A stretch of 64,000 nt of DNA, from positions 124,001-188,000 of the forward strand of contig NZ_LNXS01000001.1 in assembly GCF_001467525.1 (NCBI RefSeq), written 5' to 3'. A program made the translations under genes and the position numbers. Source of the DNA: Legionella anisa. GTDB lineage: Bacteria; Pseudomonadota; Gammaproteobacteria; Legionellales; Legionellaceae. A model generated the notes under the pieces. That model saw only the letters and a list, made by a program, of their open reading frames with translations, did no database searches and was not told where the DNA came from. Positions 11,293-19,726 of the stretch are shown piece by piece. Within the stretch, counting starts at the first letter, position 1. Each line of letters starts with the position of its first letter.

Positions 11293-11817
11293 ATGAATAA
11301 ATTAATTGAACGAGCCAAAAATATTAAATGTCTTATCTGTGATTTGGATGGGGTTCTTACTGATGGCCTCTTGTATATTGATAATCATTTTAATGAATTG
11401 AAAACATTCCACATTCACGATGGAGTAGGTTTAAAATTACTCATGGCTGCTGGAATTGAAGTAGCCGTTATTACTGGCTCGCGCAATGCTGTAGTGGATC
11501 ACAGGATGCACCAATTAGGTATTATTCATTATTATAAAGATCAGTTGGATAAACAGGAGACATACAAGCAGCTGAAAAATAAATTAAATCTTCAGGATGA
11601 GCATTTTGCTTATATTGGTGATGATATTCCTGACGCTCCAATTATGCAGCAAGTCGGTCTTAGCGTTGCAGTTGCCAATGCAGTGTACCCAATTAAAGAA
11701 ATTGCCATGTGGCAAACGTCCCTATCAGGTGGTCGTGGAGCAGTACGCGAGTTATGCGACCTTATTCTTAATGCACAAAATAAAATGAATTTGGCAATAG
11801 CAGGTTATCTAAAATAA
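11293..11817 (+). CDS. kdsC: 3-deoxy-D-manno-octulosonate 8-phosphate phosphatase KdsC
   Basis: HAD-superfamily phosphatase that makes Kdo from Kdo 8-phosphate. The 174-residue protein has motif I DLDGVLTDG near residue 20 with both catalytic aspartates, motif II ITGS, the lysine region, and motif III YIGDDIPDAPIM. No cap domain is present, as expected for the C0-type tetrameric KdsC. It abuts kdsD and overlaps lptC by one base, so it belongs to the same LPS operon. Confidence 0.96.
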   Translation: MNKLIERAKNIKCLICDLDGVLTDGLLYIDNHFNELKTFHIHDGVGLKLLMAAGIEVAVITGSRNAVVDHRMHQLGIIHYYKDQLDKQETYKQLKNKLNLQDEHFAYIGDDIPDAPIMQQVGLSVAVANAVYPIKEIAMWQTSLSGGRGAVRELCDLILNAQNKMNLAIAGYLK

Positions 11818-12389
11818 TGAACGCAACAAAACAATTCATGTGGCTTTTTTTTACTTTAATTCTCCTCGCATGCTCAGGATGGTATTACAGCCACTCAAGA
11901 ACATTAATTCGCCTGGATAGTGAAACCTTGGCGAATTCAGTAGATACCACGATTTCTAACGTTACAGTACGTCAGTTTAATCAAAAAGGACTGCTTGCCA
12001 ATCAACTCACCTCCCCCTTTATGCAACATATTCAAAGAGATAATGTCTATTTATTTCAAAATCCACATATTGTAGTAAGTCAGGAAGAGCAACCACCCTG
12101 GGATATTAGCTCAATAAAAGCCAAATCGTTTGAAGGTGGAAAACAAATAACCTTTACAGGTAATGTTGTTGTGCGCCAAAAAAAGGGGAATAACTCACAA
12201 GAAAGTACGTTAAAAACAGAAGAAGTAACCTACTACCCTAAGGAAAAGAAGGCAAGTTCCGATGTGCTTGTTACATACGAGCAACCAGGTAATATTATTC
12301 AATCGACTGGAATGAATGCTTATCTCGATGAAAAAAGAGTAGAGTTACTCCACCAGGCAAGAGGAAGTTATGTTCCAGCGCATGGTTAA
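11817..12389 (+). CDS. lptC: LPS export protein LptC
   Basis: Bitopic inner-membrane protein of the Lpt bridge, passing LPS from LptBFG to periplasmic LptA. The 190-residue protein has one N-terminal membrane segment (about 7-24) and a beta-jellyroll domain with alternating short strands such as VTVRQFNQKGLLANQLTS and the ITFTGNVVVRQ strand. The start codon overlaps the kdsC stop. Sequence conservation is low in this family, so the call rests on architecture plus order kdsC-lptC-lptA-lptB. Confidence 0.93.
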   Translation: MNATKQFMWLFFTLILLACSGWYYSHSRTLIRLDSETLANSVDTTISNVTVRQFNQKGLLANQLTSPFMQHIQRDNVYLFQNPHIVVSQEEQPPWDISSIKAKSFEGGKQITFTGNVVVRQKKGNNSQESTLKTEEVTYYPKEKKASSDVLVTYEQPGNIIQSTGMNAYLDEKRVELLHQARGSYVPAHG

Positions 12390-12879
12390 CTACAGTCTGT
12401 TCTTTCTTTTAATATTTACTTCTTTTGCATACGCGCTTACAGAAGATAAAGAAAAAGTAATGCATGTAATGGCAGACTCAGCGGATCTCAGTCAACAGGA
12501 GCATAAAGGGATTTATACTGGCAATGTTGAATTGGTACAAGGTACAACAAATCTGCAAGCCGCTAAAGCAGTGACTCTAGGGAATAAAAAAAATCAACTT
12601 GAAGTCGCTATAGCCACTGGAACTCCTGAGAAACAAGCACATTATTGGACAATAACCGATCCCAACAAACCGCCAGTACATGCCTATGCAGACACCATTC
12701 GTTATTATCCACTGCGTCATTTAATTGAACTACTAGGAAATGCTCGAGTAGAACAAGGAGAAAACTCTTTTTCTGCTGCAAAAATAAGCTATGATACTGA
12801 AAAACAACATGTTTTGTCTCAAGGTAATGGCAGTAAACGAATAACTATTATTTATCATCCAGAAAAGAAACCATCATGA
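12370..12879 (+). CDS. lptA: Periplasmic LPS-binding protein LptA
   Basis: Periplasmic bridge component of LPS export. The 169-residue protein starts with a signal peptide (about 1-22, ending SFAYA) followed by an OstA-like beta-jellyroll with the characteristic [25 protein letters not shown] region. The ATG at 12370 has AGAGGA just before it and overlaps lptC by 20 bases. A second ATG at 12382 is possible but less well placed. It overlaps lptB by 4 bases, so the two are probably coupled. Confidence 0.94.
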   Translation: MFQRMVNYSLFFLLIFTSFAYALTEDKEKVMHVMADSADLSQQEHKGIYTGNVELVQGTTNLQAAKAVTLGNKKNQLEVAIATGTPEKQAHYWTITDPNKPPVHAYADTIRYYPLRHLIELLGNARVEQGENSFSAAKISYDTEKQHVLSQGNGSKRITIIYHPEKKPS

Positions 12880-13601
12880 GCATCCTGGAAGCGCGAAATC
12901 TAAAAAAATCGTTTAAATCGCGAACTGTAGTTAATGGCATCAGTATCCATATTAAAAAAGGTGAGTGTGTTGGTCTGTTAGGACCTAATGGGGCAGGAAA
13001 AACAACCTGTTTTTATATGATCGTTGGTTTGCAATCATGCGATGAGGGTCAAATCTTCCTGTCCAACCAGGATATAACAACATATGCCATGCATCAAAGA
13101 GCACGCTTAGGGATCAGCTATCTTCCCCAAGAAGCCTCTGTTTTTCGTAAACTCACTGTGGCGGAAAATATCATGGCCATCCTAGAACTTAGGCCTGATC
13201 TAAATGAACAAGCCCGAGAAGAAAAACTGGATTTGTTGCTTCAAGAATTTCATATTTCACATCTTCATAAAAGTCTGGGTATGTCCTTATCCGGGGGAGA
13301 AAGACGACGTGTTGAGATTGCAAGAGCACTTGCAATAGAGCCATCTTTTATCCTTCTTGATGAACCTTTTGCCGGGGTCGACCCTATTTCGGTCATTGAT
13401 ATCAAAAAAATCATCCAACATTTATGTAATAAAGGCATTGGTGTTTTAATTACTGATCATAATGTAAGAGAAACCCTAGATATATGCGAACGGGCCTATA
13501 TTGTCAGCCAAGGAAAAATATTGTGCGAAGGAACCCCGAATATTATACTGGCCAATCAACAGGTAAGAGCTGTTTATTTAGGTGAGGAATTCACTTTATA
13601 A
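12876..13601 (+). CDS. lptB: LPS export ABC transporter ATPase LptB
   Basis: ATPase that powers LPS extraction by LptBFG. All motifs are present: Walker [10 protein letters not shown], the Q-loop [12 protein letters not shown] signature [15 protein letters not shown], Walker B FILLDEP with the FAGVDP continuation, and the [10 protein letters not shown]-loop. The 241-residue length matches the family. It is the last gene of the kdsD-lptB unit; a palindromic repeat follows before trpG. The lptF and lptG permease genes are not in the window. Confidence 0.97.
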   Translation: MSILEARNLKKSFKSRTVVNGISIHIKKGECVGLLGPNGAGKTTCFYMIVGLQSCDEGQIFLSNQDITTYAMHQRARLGISYLPQEASVFRKLTVAENIMAILELRPDLNEQAREEKLDLLLQEFHISHLHKSLGMSLSGGERRRVEIARALAIEPSFILLDEPFAGVDPISVIDIKKIIQHLCNKGIGVLITDHNVRETLDICERAYIVSQGKILCEGTPNIILANQQVRAVYLGEEFTL

Positions 13602-13627
13602 AATAAAATTGTAGGTTGAGTACCTTC

Positions 13628-13715
13628 TGTAGCCTGGGTGCAGCGCAGCGAAACCCGGGGTTAACTAACTCGGATACATAATTCCCGGGTTTCGCTGCGC
13701 TGCACCCAGGCTACA
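13628..13715. repeat. Palindromic repeat family 1, full copy
   Basis: Two arms of about 32 bases, beginning TGTAGCCTGGGTGCAGCG and ending in the reverse complement CACCCAGGCTACA, surround a short AT-rich centre. The arms are complementary over essentially their full length. It sits between lptB and trpG, both on the plus strand. Confidence 0.85.
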
Positions 13716-13740
13716 TCATCAACCAATATTTTGATTTAAC

Positions 13741-14319
13741 ATGTTACTTATTATTGACAATTATGACTCATTTACCTACAACTTGGTACAATATTTCCAA
13801 TGCCTCAATCAGGAGGTATGTGTTTACACCCATGACCAAATCAGTGTGAACCAAATAAAAAAACTTGCTCCTAAATACTTGGTCATTTCACCAGGGCCCA
13901 AAGCCCCTCAAGATGCAGGTATTTCTATGGAGGCTATTCGTACGTTTTACCGCACCATTCCTATATTAGGCGTTTGTCTGGGACACCAAAGCATCGCTCA
14001 AGTCTTTGGCGGTCGAATAATTCCTGCTCCGGAAATCATGCATGGAAAAACGTCAATCATAGAACATAATCAACAAGGAATTTTTAAAAATATTCCAAAT
14101 TATTTCAAAGCAACTCGTTATCATTCCTTAGCAGTAGATAAAAACACTCTTCCAGAATGTTTTTCTATTGATGCATGGGTGTATGATACAATTATGGCAA
14201 TTTCGCATCGTCATTATCCTGTTTTTGGTCTACAATTTCATCCAGAAGCAATATTAAGCCAATATGGACTGCAATTATTAGAGAATTTCTTAAAATATGA
14301 AACCCAATCTTCTGTTTGA
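13741..14319 (+). CDS. trpG: Anthranilate/aminodeoxychorismate synthase glutamine amidotransferase subunit
   Basis: Class I glutamine amidotransferase (192 residues) delivering ammonia to anthranilate synthase, and possibly to aminodeoxychorismate synthase as a shared PabA/TrpG. The catalytic triad is visible: the nucleophile in GVCLGHQ, and His-Glu in FGLQFHPEA. The N terminus has the hallmark DNYDSFTYNLVQYF. It overlaps trpD by 23 bases, which favours trpG over pabA as name. The partner trpE is not in the window. Confidence 0.92.
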   Translation: MLLIIDNYDSFTYNLVQYFQCLNQEVCVYTHDQISVNQIKKLAPKYLVISPGPKAPQDAGISMEAIRTFYRTIPILGVCLGHQSIAQVFGGRIIPAPEIMHGKTSIIEHNQQGIFKNIPNYFKATRYHSLAVDKNTLPECFSIDAWVYDTIMAISHRHYPVFGLQFHPEAILSQYGLQLLENFLKYETQSSV

Positions 14320-15331
14320 GCATCTCATCGCGAAAAAAAATTTAGATCCAGAGCAAATGAAAACCGTCATTCATGCGTGTATGTCAGGTCAATATAATGA
14401 TGTACAAATCGCGACTTTTTTAGCGCTCATGCGTATGAAAGGGGAAACAACCGATGAATTAATTGCTGCAGCTGAAGTAATGCAGCAATTAGCCCATCCA
14501 ATAGAATTAGGTCCTAACCTAATTGATATTGTTGGAACAGGAGGTGACGGTAAAAATACATTTAATGTCTCAACGGCATGTAGTTTTGTAGTAGCTGCAG
14601 CAGGATACCCGGTGGCAAAACATGGCAATCGTTCTGTCTCAAGCAGTAGCGGTAGTGCCGACTTATTAGAACAAGCAGGCTTTATATTAAACCTATCCGA
14701 TCAGCAAATAAAAACGTGCATTCAACAATGTGGCTTGGCATTTTTATTTGCCCCCCACTACCATCCCGCGATGCAACACGCACGCTCGGCACGACAACAA
14801 CTTGGCATTCGAACCTTGTTCAATCTACTTGGCCCCTTAATTAATCCTGCCCGAGTAAAAAAGCAAGTTGTTGGTGTATTTTCAACAGCTTGGCAAAAAC
14901 CATTAGCTGCAGTTCTTGCTCATTTAGGAAGTGAAAGAGCCTTGGTAGTAAGTTCCCAAGATGGTTTAGATGAGATCAGTGTTGCAGCGCCTACAGACGT
15001 CATTGAGTATCGAGAAGGAACTTTTAATCACTGGATAATTAATCCAGAAGACTATAAGATCAAACATCACACGTTAAATGAAGTTATTGTTGATTCGCCA
15101 GCCCAAAGTTTAGAATTGATTCAAGCAGTGTTTTCTGGAAAACAAGGTGCGGCACGCGATATGGTTTTATTGAATTCTGCTGCAGCAATATACTGCGCGC
15201 ATGGAGAGATTTCTTTTCTACACGCATTAGAGCAGGCCAAAATCGTTATAGATAATGGTAAAGCCAGCCATTGTTTTACTCAACTTAGTCAACTAACCCA
15301 AACTTTAAATAAAGAATCGCATCATGAATAG
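14297..15331 (+). CDS. trpD: Anthranilate phosphoribosyltransferase TrpD
   Basis: Second enzyme of tryptophan synthesis, joining anthranilate and PRPP. The 344-residue protein carries the PRPP-binding [14 protein letters not shown] motif near residue 81, the [18 protein letters not shown] region, and [11 protein letters not shown] with the anthranilate-contacting residues; [14 protein letters not shown] is also family-typical. Overlaps with trpG (23 bases) and trpC (8 bases) indicate an operon. No attenuator leader was identified upstream of trpG. Confidence 0.97.
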   Translation: MKPNLLFEHLIAKKNLDPEQMKTVIHACMSGQYNDVQIATFLALMRMKGETTDELIAAAEVMQQLAHPIELGPNLIDIVGTGGDGKNTFNVSTACSFVVAAAGYPVAKHGNRSVSSSSGSADLLEQAGFILNLSDQQIKTCIQQCGLAFLFAPHYHPAMQHARSARQQLGIRTLFNLLGPLINPARVKKQVVGVFSTAWQKPLAAVLAHLGSERALVVSSQDGLDEISVAAPTDVIEYREGTFNHWIINPEDYKIKHHTLNEVIVDSPAQSLELIQAVFSGKQGAARDMVLLNSAAAIYCAHGEISFLHALEQAKIVIDNGKASHCFTQLSQLTQTLNKESHHE

Positions 15332-16103
15332 TATGTTACAACGTATCGCTCAACGTAAGCAGGAAGAAGTTGCTCTTGCAAAGAAAAATAAACCCTTAAA
15401 TGTATTAATACAACAACCCCTTATGGAGCGACGTGATTTTGTTGCCGCTCTGCAATCTAAGGAAACACCAGCAATTATTGCAGAAATTAAACGCGCCTCT
15501 CCAAGCAAAGGATTGATTCGAGAAGATTTCAATGTGAACGAGATCGCTACAAGCTATGGGGAACATGGTGCACGCTGCCTTTCAGTGCTTACTGATGTAG
15601 ATTTTTTTCAAGGTCACCCTGATTATATAGCCCAAGCAAAATCACATTGTAAATTACCTGTACTCCGAAAAGACTTTATTCTTGACACTTATCAAATTCA
15701 TGAAAGCCTAGCATTAGGTGCAGACTGTATCTTACTTATTGTCGCTTTACTTGATGATGTGCAGTTAGCAGAGTTCTGTCAATTAGCGCAGGAGCTGGAA
15801 ATGGCGGTACTTGTGGAAAGCCATAGCAAAGAAGAACTGGATCGCGCCTTACGGTTACCCACACCTTTAATTGGCATTAATAATCGCAGTCTTCATACTT
15901 TTAAGACAGACATTCAACTCAGTATCCAGTTAAAACAATATATCCCACAAGATAAAATAGCCATTACTGAAAGTGGCATTAATACATATTCAGATATAAA
16001 TTTGATGCAATCTCATGGAATTAATACTTTTCTCATAGGAGAAAGTCTAATGAGAGCCAAAGATATAGGAAAAGCTCTAGATCAGCTTATAACTGGAGAG
16101 TAG
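15324..16103 (+). CDS. trpC: Indole-3-glycerol phosphate synthase TrpC
   Basis: TIM-barrel enzyme closing the indole ring in tryptophan synthesis. The 259-residue monofunctional form (no fused TrpF) has [15 protein letters not shown] near residue 52 with the catalytic Lys, VLRKDFILD with the general-acid Lys, and ITESGI and FLIGESLMR at the phosphate site. It is the last gene of the trpGDC cluster; a family-1 repeat begins 20 bases after its stop. An ATG four codons later is an alternative start. Confidence 0.96.
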   Translation: MNSMLQRIAQRKQEEVALAKKNKPLNVLIQQPLMERRDFVAALQSKETPAIIAEIKRASPSKGLIREDFNVNEIATSYGEHGARCLSVLTDVDFFQGHPDYIAQAKSHCKLPVLRKDFILDTYQIHESLALGADCILLIVALLDDVQLAEFCQLAQELEMAVLVESHSKEELDRALRLPTPLIGINNRSLHTFKTDIQLSIQLKQYIPQDKIAITESGINTYSDINLMQSHGINTFLIGESLMRAKDIGKALDQLITGE

Positions 16104-16122
16104 CACAAATGTAATCGTATTT

Positions 16123-16215
16123 TGTAGCCTGGGTGGAGGCGCAAGCCGTAACCCGGGTTTCTGGATATGAATGAACCTTTCGACCCCGGGTTACGCTGCG
16201 CTTCACCCAGCTACG
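16123..16215. repeat. Palindromic repeat family 1, partly decayed copy
   Basis: The left arm has changes (GGAGGCGCAAGCCGTAAC in place of the usual sequence) while the right arm is near consensus but lacks one G near its end. It lies between trpC and the small Pro-rich ORF read in the opposite direction. Confidence 0.75.
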
Positions 16216-16218
16216 TAA

Positions 16219-16365
16219 CTACTCCCAATTTGGCTCAGAGGGTTGCGATGGCTCAGGCTCAGGAGAACCAGGATCATCAGGCTCATAAGGTACTGGTTCT
16301 GTTGGATATTCGTCAGGCTCATCAGGATACTCATAAGGCTCTGGTATTTCGTCGCCGTTTTTCAA
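16219..16365 (-). CDS. Small Pro/Glu-rich acidic protein, TTG start (not certain)
   Basis: Reading the minus strand from a TTG at 16365 gives an unbroken 48-codon frame ending in TAG at 16219. It encodes a strikingly biased product: repeated E-P-Y, E-P-D and P-E-P units, about a dozen Pro and over a dozen acidic residues, starting (M)KNGDEIPEP. An AAGGGTG site lies eight bases before the TTG, and a TATAAT hexamer at 16398-16403 (minus) is about 33 bases upstream. No ATG exists in the frame. The period-three CCTGAG-type DNA repeat argues for coding on this strand rather than on the plus strand, where the overlapping frame gives an unstructured peptide. Confidence 0.5.
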   Translation of the reverse strand: MKNGDEIPEPYEYPDEPDEYPTEPVPYEPDDPGSPEPEPSQPSEPNWE

Positions 16366-16418
16366 AATAACACCCTTATGTTTAGAAGATTTATAAAATT
16401 ATAGCAAAAGGAATGAAA

Positions 16419-17255
16419 ATGAAAGTAGCTGTAATCACCGGAGCTGCGAATGGGATTGGCTTAGCATTAAGCGAAATCAATTTACAACGCGGCAACATTG
16501 TAGTTATGGTAGATAAAGATGAAATGAAACTGAAGCAGGAAGCCGAACGATTATTGACCCTGTTCCCAGAAAAAATTCTAGAAATTTCTTGTGATATAAC
16601 ACAACCTACTGACGTAGCACAATTGACACAGCTCGTTGAAAATAAATTAGGGCGTATTGATTGGATCTATAATAATGCAGGCATTATAGGTCAATTAGCC
16701 CCCCTTTGGGACTTGAGTTCCGAACACATCCAAAAAGTCATGGAGGTTAATTTACATGGAATGATTCATATCATCCAGGCTTTTATTCCTTTTTTATTCC
16801 AACAAACTTTTCATTCGCATATTATCAATATAGCGAGCTTATATTCGTTATGTACGGGTTCCCAAACTGCTCCTTATGCCATGTCAAAACATGCAGTACT
16901 CGCCTTGTCTGAATCATTGTTTTTTGATCTGGCACGCATGAAAAAACCAGTAGATGTCTCCGTAGTTTTTCCTTCTTTTACTGATACATCTCTTTTATCT
17001 CATACTACCAACGTCAATTCGTCCTTTCATGAAGTGTTGCAATCTCTTTTATCACATTCACGCCCTGCCCTAGATATAGCGGAACATATTGTTCATGAAG
17101 TGGAACAAAAGAAATTCTATATTTTTCCAGATAAAGAAGTAAAAGGATATTGTGAGGAACGTACCAAGGCAATGATTTTACAAGAAAACCCGCATGTAAC
17201 CAATATTGAAAAATTAATGGCTGCGCTCATGAAACGTCAGGAATCCAGGAATTAA
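16419..17255 (+). CDS. SDR-family NAD(P)-dependent oxidoreductase
   Basis: Classical short-chain dehydrogenase of 278 residues. The cofactor motif TGAANGIG is at residues 7-14, NNAG at 85-88, catalytic Ser near 140, and Tyr153-x-x-x-Lys157 in YAMSK. Asp32 at the end of beta-2 (MVDKDE) suggests NAD preference. The ATG at 16419 is chosen because AAAAGGA lies six bases before it; the ATG at 16413 is too close to that site. The substrate cannot be told from sequence. It converges on the flavin monooxygenase gene, with a repeat between them; related metabolism is possible but unproven. Confidence 0.88.
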   Translation: MKVAVITGAANGIGLALSEINLQRGNIVVMVDKDEMKLKQEAERLLTLFPEKILEISCDITQPTDVAQLTQLVENKLGRIDWIYNNAGIIGQLAPLWDLSSEHIQKVMEVNLHGMIHIIQAFIPFLFQQTFHSHIINIASLYSLCTGSQTAPYAMSKHAVLALSESLFFDLARMKKPVDVSVVFPSFTDTSLLSHTTNVNSSFHEVLQSLLSHSRPALDIAEHIVHEVEQKKFYIFPDKEVKGYCEERTKAMILQENPHVTNIEKLMAALMKRQESRN

Positions 17256-17310
17256 AATGTAGGTAATTGATCAGAGTAAACCTCACACGAAAGACCTGAG
17301 CTAGTACAAA

Positions 17311-17402
17311 TGTAGCCTGGGTGCAGCGCAGCGGAATACGGGGTTTCAGAATATGAATGAACACATCGATTCCAGGTTCTGCTGCGCTGCACCCAGGCTA
17401 CG
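17311..17402. repeat. Palindromic repeat family 1, copy between converging genes
   Basis: The left arm starts TGTAGCCTGGGTGCAGCG and the right arm ends CACCCAGGCTAC. The inner parts have diverged (GGAATACGGGG against TTCCAGG). It separates the SDR (+) from the monooxygenase (-) and could act as a hairpin terminator for both. Confidence 0.8.
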
Positions 17403-17411
17403 ATTATGTAA

Positions 17412-18722
17412 TTAAGCTTCCAACATATCCAATAATTCTCGACGGAATTTATGATAATCAACCTCTACAGCATGTCGTGTATGCGATTTAAATCGATAAT
17501 GAGGCTTATTCATTTCCTCATGAGCTTTTTCATGCAATTTATCAGGTCGTTTTAAAGTTCCCATAATGATGCGAGCAGCTATTTTTGATTGATAATCAGC
17601 AAGCGGCCAAATACATCCTTGAGGCTGGCACAAACCAATAAAATATAGATTATCGTAGTCTGGATGCATCATTTTTCGATAAAGTGGTATCTTTGTTGAA
17701 TTACTGAAGTCAGCAATTTGCTTGTCAATAAACGGGAAACTTATTTTATAACCCGTAGCAAAAATCACTGTATCAAACTCTTCCGACTTGCCGTGGGTAA
17801 AATAGACACGATTTCCTTCAAAATGAGTAATTCCCGGGCGCGGAAAAATTTCACCATGACGAATAAAATAAAGCAGTTCTGTGTTAATCGTTGGATGAAT
17901 TTCTAAAGGACCACAATCTGGTTTCATTAATTTATATTTGGAATATCTACCTTGAAGAATTCGAGCAAAAAAACTCAAAACCTTCTGCCTTAACCAAGAA
18001 GGCATCCACCTGATTTTTGCCACCGCATCATCAGTCGGCTTGCCAAATACAAATTTAGGAAAAATATGATAACCTCTGCGCATACTGATGCAGGTTCTTG
18101 GAGAAATACGTGCCACCTCTACAGCAATATCACACGCAGAGTTGCCGCCTCCAACTACCAAAACACGTTGCCCCTTAAACTCAGAAGCTTTTTTATATTG
18201 ATGTGAGTGAAGCAGCTTACCAGAGAACTCACCTGGGTATTCAGGCATAAAAGGATCCCAATGATGGCCATTAGCAACCAATAAATAATCAAAATACTCT
18301 TCATGGGTACCCTGATTATTTTCAAAAATGACTTTCCATTGATGTTGATCAGTATGCTTGACGTGTAAAACAGTGGTATTAAAGCGGATGTATTTAGTTA
18401 AATCAAAATGATTTGCATAGCTTCTAAAATAATCTAATACCAAAGTATGTGATGGATAATCAGGATAATTCTTTGGCATAGGAAAGTCTTCAAACTCCGA
18501 CCAACGCTTTGAACTGATAATATGGGTCGTTTCATACACACTGGAATGATTGTTTTTCTCGTCATATACCCAATTCCCACCGATCTGATTATTTTTTTCA
18601 AATACAGTGATATCCGTGACACCCTGCTCTTGTAGATTTTTAATTGCAGCAAGTCCGCTTGGACCTGCTCCGATAACGCAGACACGAGGAAAATTTTCTT
18701 TACCCTTTTGCTTTATTTGCAT
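17412..18722 (-). CDS. Flavin-containing monooxygenase (FMO family)
   Basis: FAD- and NADPH-dependent monooxygenase of 436 residues. The FAD-binding GAGPSG lies at residues 18-23, and the second Rossmann motif is in VLVVGGGNSACDIA. The FMO identifying region just before it reads FSGKLLHSHQYK, close to the F-x-G-x-x-x-H-x-x-x-Y/F rule, and FATGY occurs in the C-terminal half. Likely substrates are soft nucleophiles or ketones. Its start overlaps the end of the upstream-lying lipoprotein gene by 23 bases, so the two may be co-transcribed. Confidence 0.88.
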   Translation of the reverse strand: MQIKQKGKENFPRVCVIGAGPSGLAAIKNLQEQGVTDITVFEKNNQIGGNWVYDEKNNHSSVYETTHIISSKRWSEFEDFPMPKNYPDYPSHTLVLDYFRSYANHFDLTKYIRFNTTVLHVKHTDQHQWKVIFENNQGTHEEYFDYLLVANGHHWDPFMPEYPGEFSGKLLHSHQYKKASEFKGQRVLVVGGGNSACDIAVEVARISPRTCISMRRGYHIFPKFVFGKPTDDAVAKIRWMPSWLRQKVLSFFARILQGRYSKYKLMKPDCGPLEIHPTINTELLYFIRHGEIFPRPGITHFEGNRVYFTHGKSEEFDTVIFATGYKISFPFIDKQIADFSNSTKIPLYRKMMHPDYDNLYFIGLCQPQGCIWPLADYQSKIAARIIMGTLKRPDKLHEKAHEEMNKPHYRFKSHTRHAVEVDYHKFRRELLDMLEA

Positions 18723-19443
18723 TACTCAACACCTTTTTTACTTCTTCCATTATCATTGCTTGTACAACAGGCTCTTTATCAATCGTGAAATGATTCACCG
18801 TAACGCCTTTTATCGCAGCAACATTAATGTTGTCAATACGAGTTTGCCCCGGATTTACAGCCCTGAGCTTCAAACCACTAAACATGGGCACATACCCAGA
18901 TTTATAAAAGTTCATTGCGTGTTTCACGTTAGGAGGCACAACAGTTTGAGATACAGCATCAACAGTAACCAATAAGTCCACAGAAATACCTGCTTTATTC
19001 AAATTACGCGCAACCTTGATTTGCTCATTAGCACCTAAAGAATGTCCCACTAAAATAATGGGCCTATGCTGTTTATGGTTCTGATAATAAGCAACAATTT
19101 TACGAGTCACATTACCCGCGTTGTACCACATGTCACTGGGTGCTGCTACATTACACTCTTCTTCAACAGTGTCACTAAGTGTTCTCATCCCCGTGCTAAA
19201 AACCCCTAATCCACCTAACATAGTATGCACTTCACCATGATAGGGCTGCGACTTGCTTACTTTCACTGTCTTCGCTGCTTTTTTCGATGCATTCTGGGTC
19301 GCAGATTGAGCTGTTTTAGGTATTGGTCTTTTCTCTGAAGCCCTGCCGCCTGATAGGTCGACACAACCAGCTACACTCATGGTTATGAGTAAAAACAAAA
19401 ATGAGCTGAAAACATTTAATTTTCTATTTCGGAATAAGTTCAT
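18700..19443 (-). CDS. Putative lipoprotein with an alpha/beta-hydrolase serine motif
   Basis: The product of 247 residues begins with a lipoprotein signal peptide whose lipobox VAGC puts the lipidated Cys at 27. After a Lys/Ser/Ala-rich linker comes a domain with ILVGHSLGAN, a lipase-type nucleophile elbow with Ser135. A VTVDAV stretch could supply the acid and VNHFTID near the C terminus the His. It would thus be a membrane-anchored serine hydrolase facing the periplasm or outer surface. The ATG at 19443 is preferred since earlier in-frame starts would bury the signal peptide. It overlaps the monooxygenase gene by 23 bases. Confidence 0.75.
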   Translation of the reverse strand: MNLFRNRKLNVFSSFLFLLITMSVAGCVDLSGGRASEKRPIPKTAQSATQNASKKAAKTVKVSKSQPYHGEVHTMLGGLGVFSTGMRTLSDTVEEECNVAAPSDMWYNAGNVTRKIVAYYQNHKQHRPIILVGHSLGANEQIKVARNLNKAGISVDLLVTVDAVSQTVVPPNVKHAMNFYKSGYVPMFSGLKLRAVNPGQTRIDNINVAAIKGVTVNHFTIDKEPVVQAMIMEEVKKVLSNANKAKG

Positions 19444-19579
19444 TTTATTTTTATTTATTATTTTAAAGCGGGGATCATAGCTTATTCTGCGAAGGTTTGC
19501 CAAGATGAGCTTAGTGATGAAGTGAAATTCTTTTATCTCTATAAGTAAGTTATTAATTTTGATACTCTTCGTGTGAGAT

Positions 19580-19656
19580 AGGGTCTGTTTACATTTCTAC
19601 TATCTTGGTCAAAACCGTTTGATTTTGACTCAAGCTAGCGAAATGTAAACAACCCT
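19580..19656. repeat. Palindromic repeat family 2, short copy
   Basis: AGGGTCTGTTTACATTTC at the left is the inverted partner of GAAATGTAAACAACCCT at the right, with a one-base indel. The centre includes TCAAAACCGTTTGATTTTGA, itself nearly palindromic. It lies between the lipoprotein gene and xseA. Confidence 0.8.
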
Positions 19657-19726
19657 ACAAACGTTTATATTTAAAATTTAGGGAACAACCCTAATCTGGT
19701 ATGTCATTGTATGGGGACAATCACAA

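Noticed and set aside
16167-16370. Plus-strand ORF of 67 codons
   Set aside because: It starts inside a family-1 repeat and is the antisense of the Pro/Glu-rich minus-strand frame, which has better codon periodicity and a ribosome binding site.
17252-17461. Minus-strand ORF of 69 codons
   Set aside because: It translates a family-1 repeat and overlaps the monooxygenase gene.
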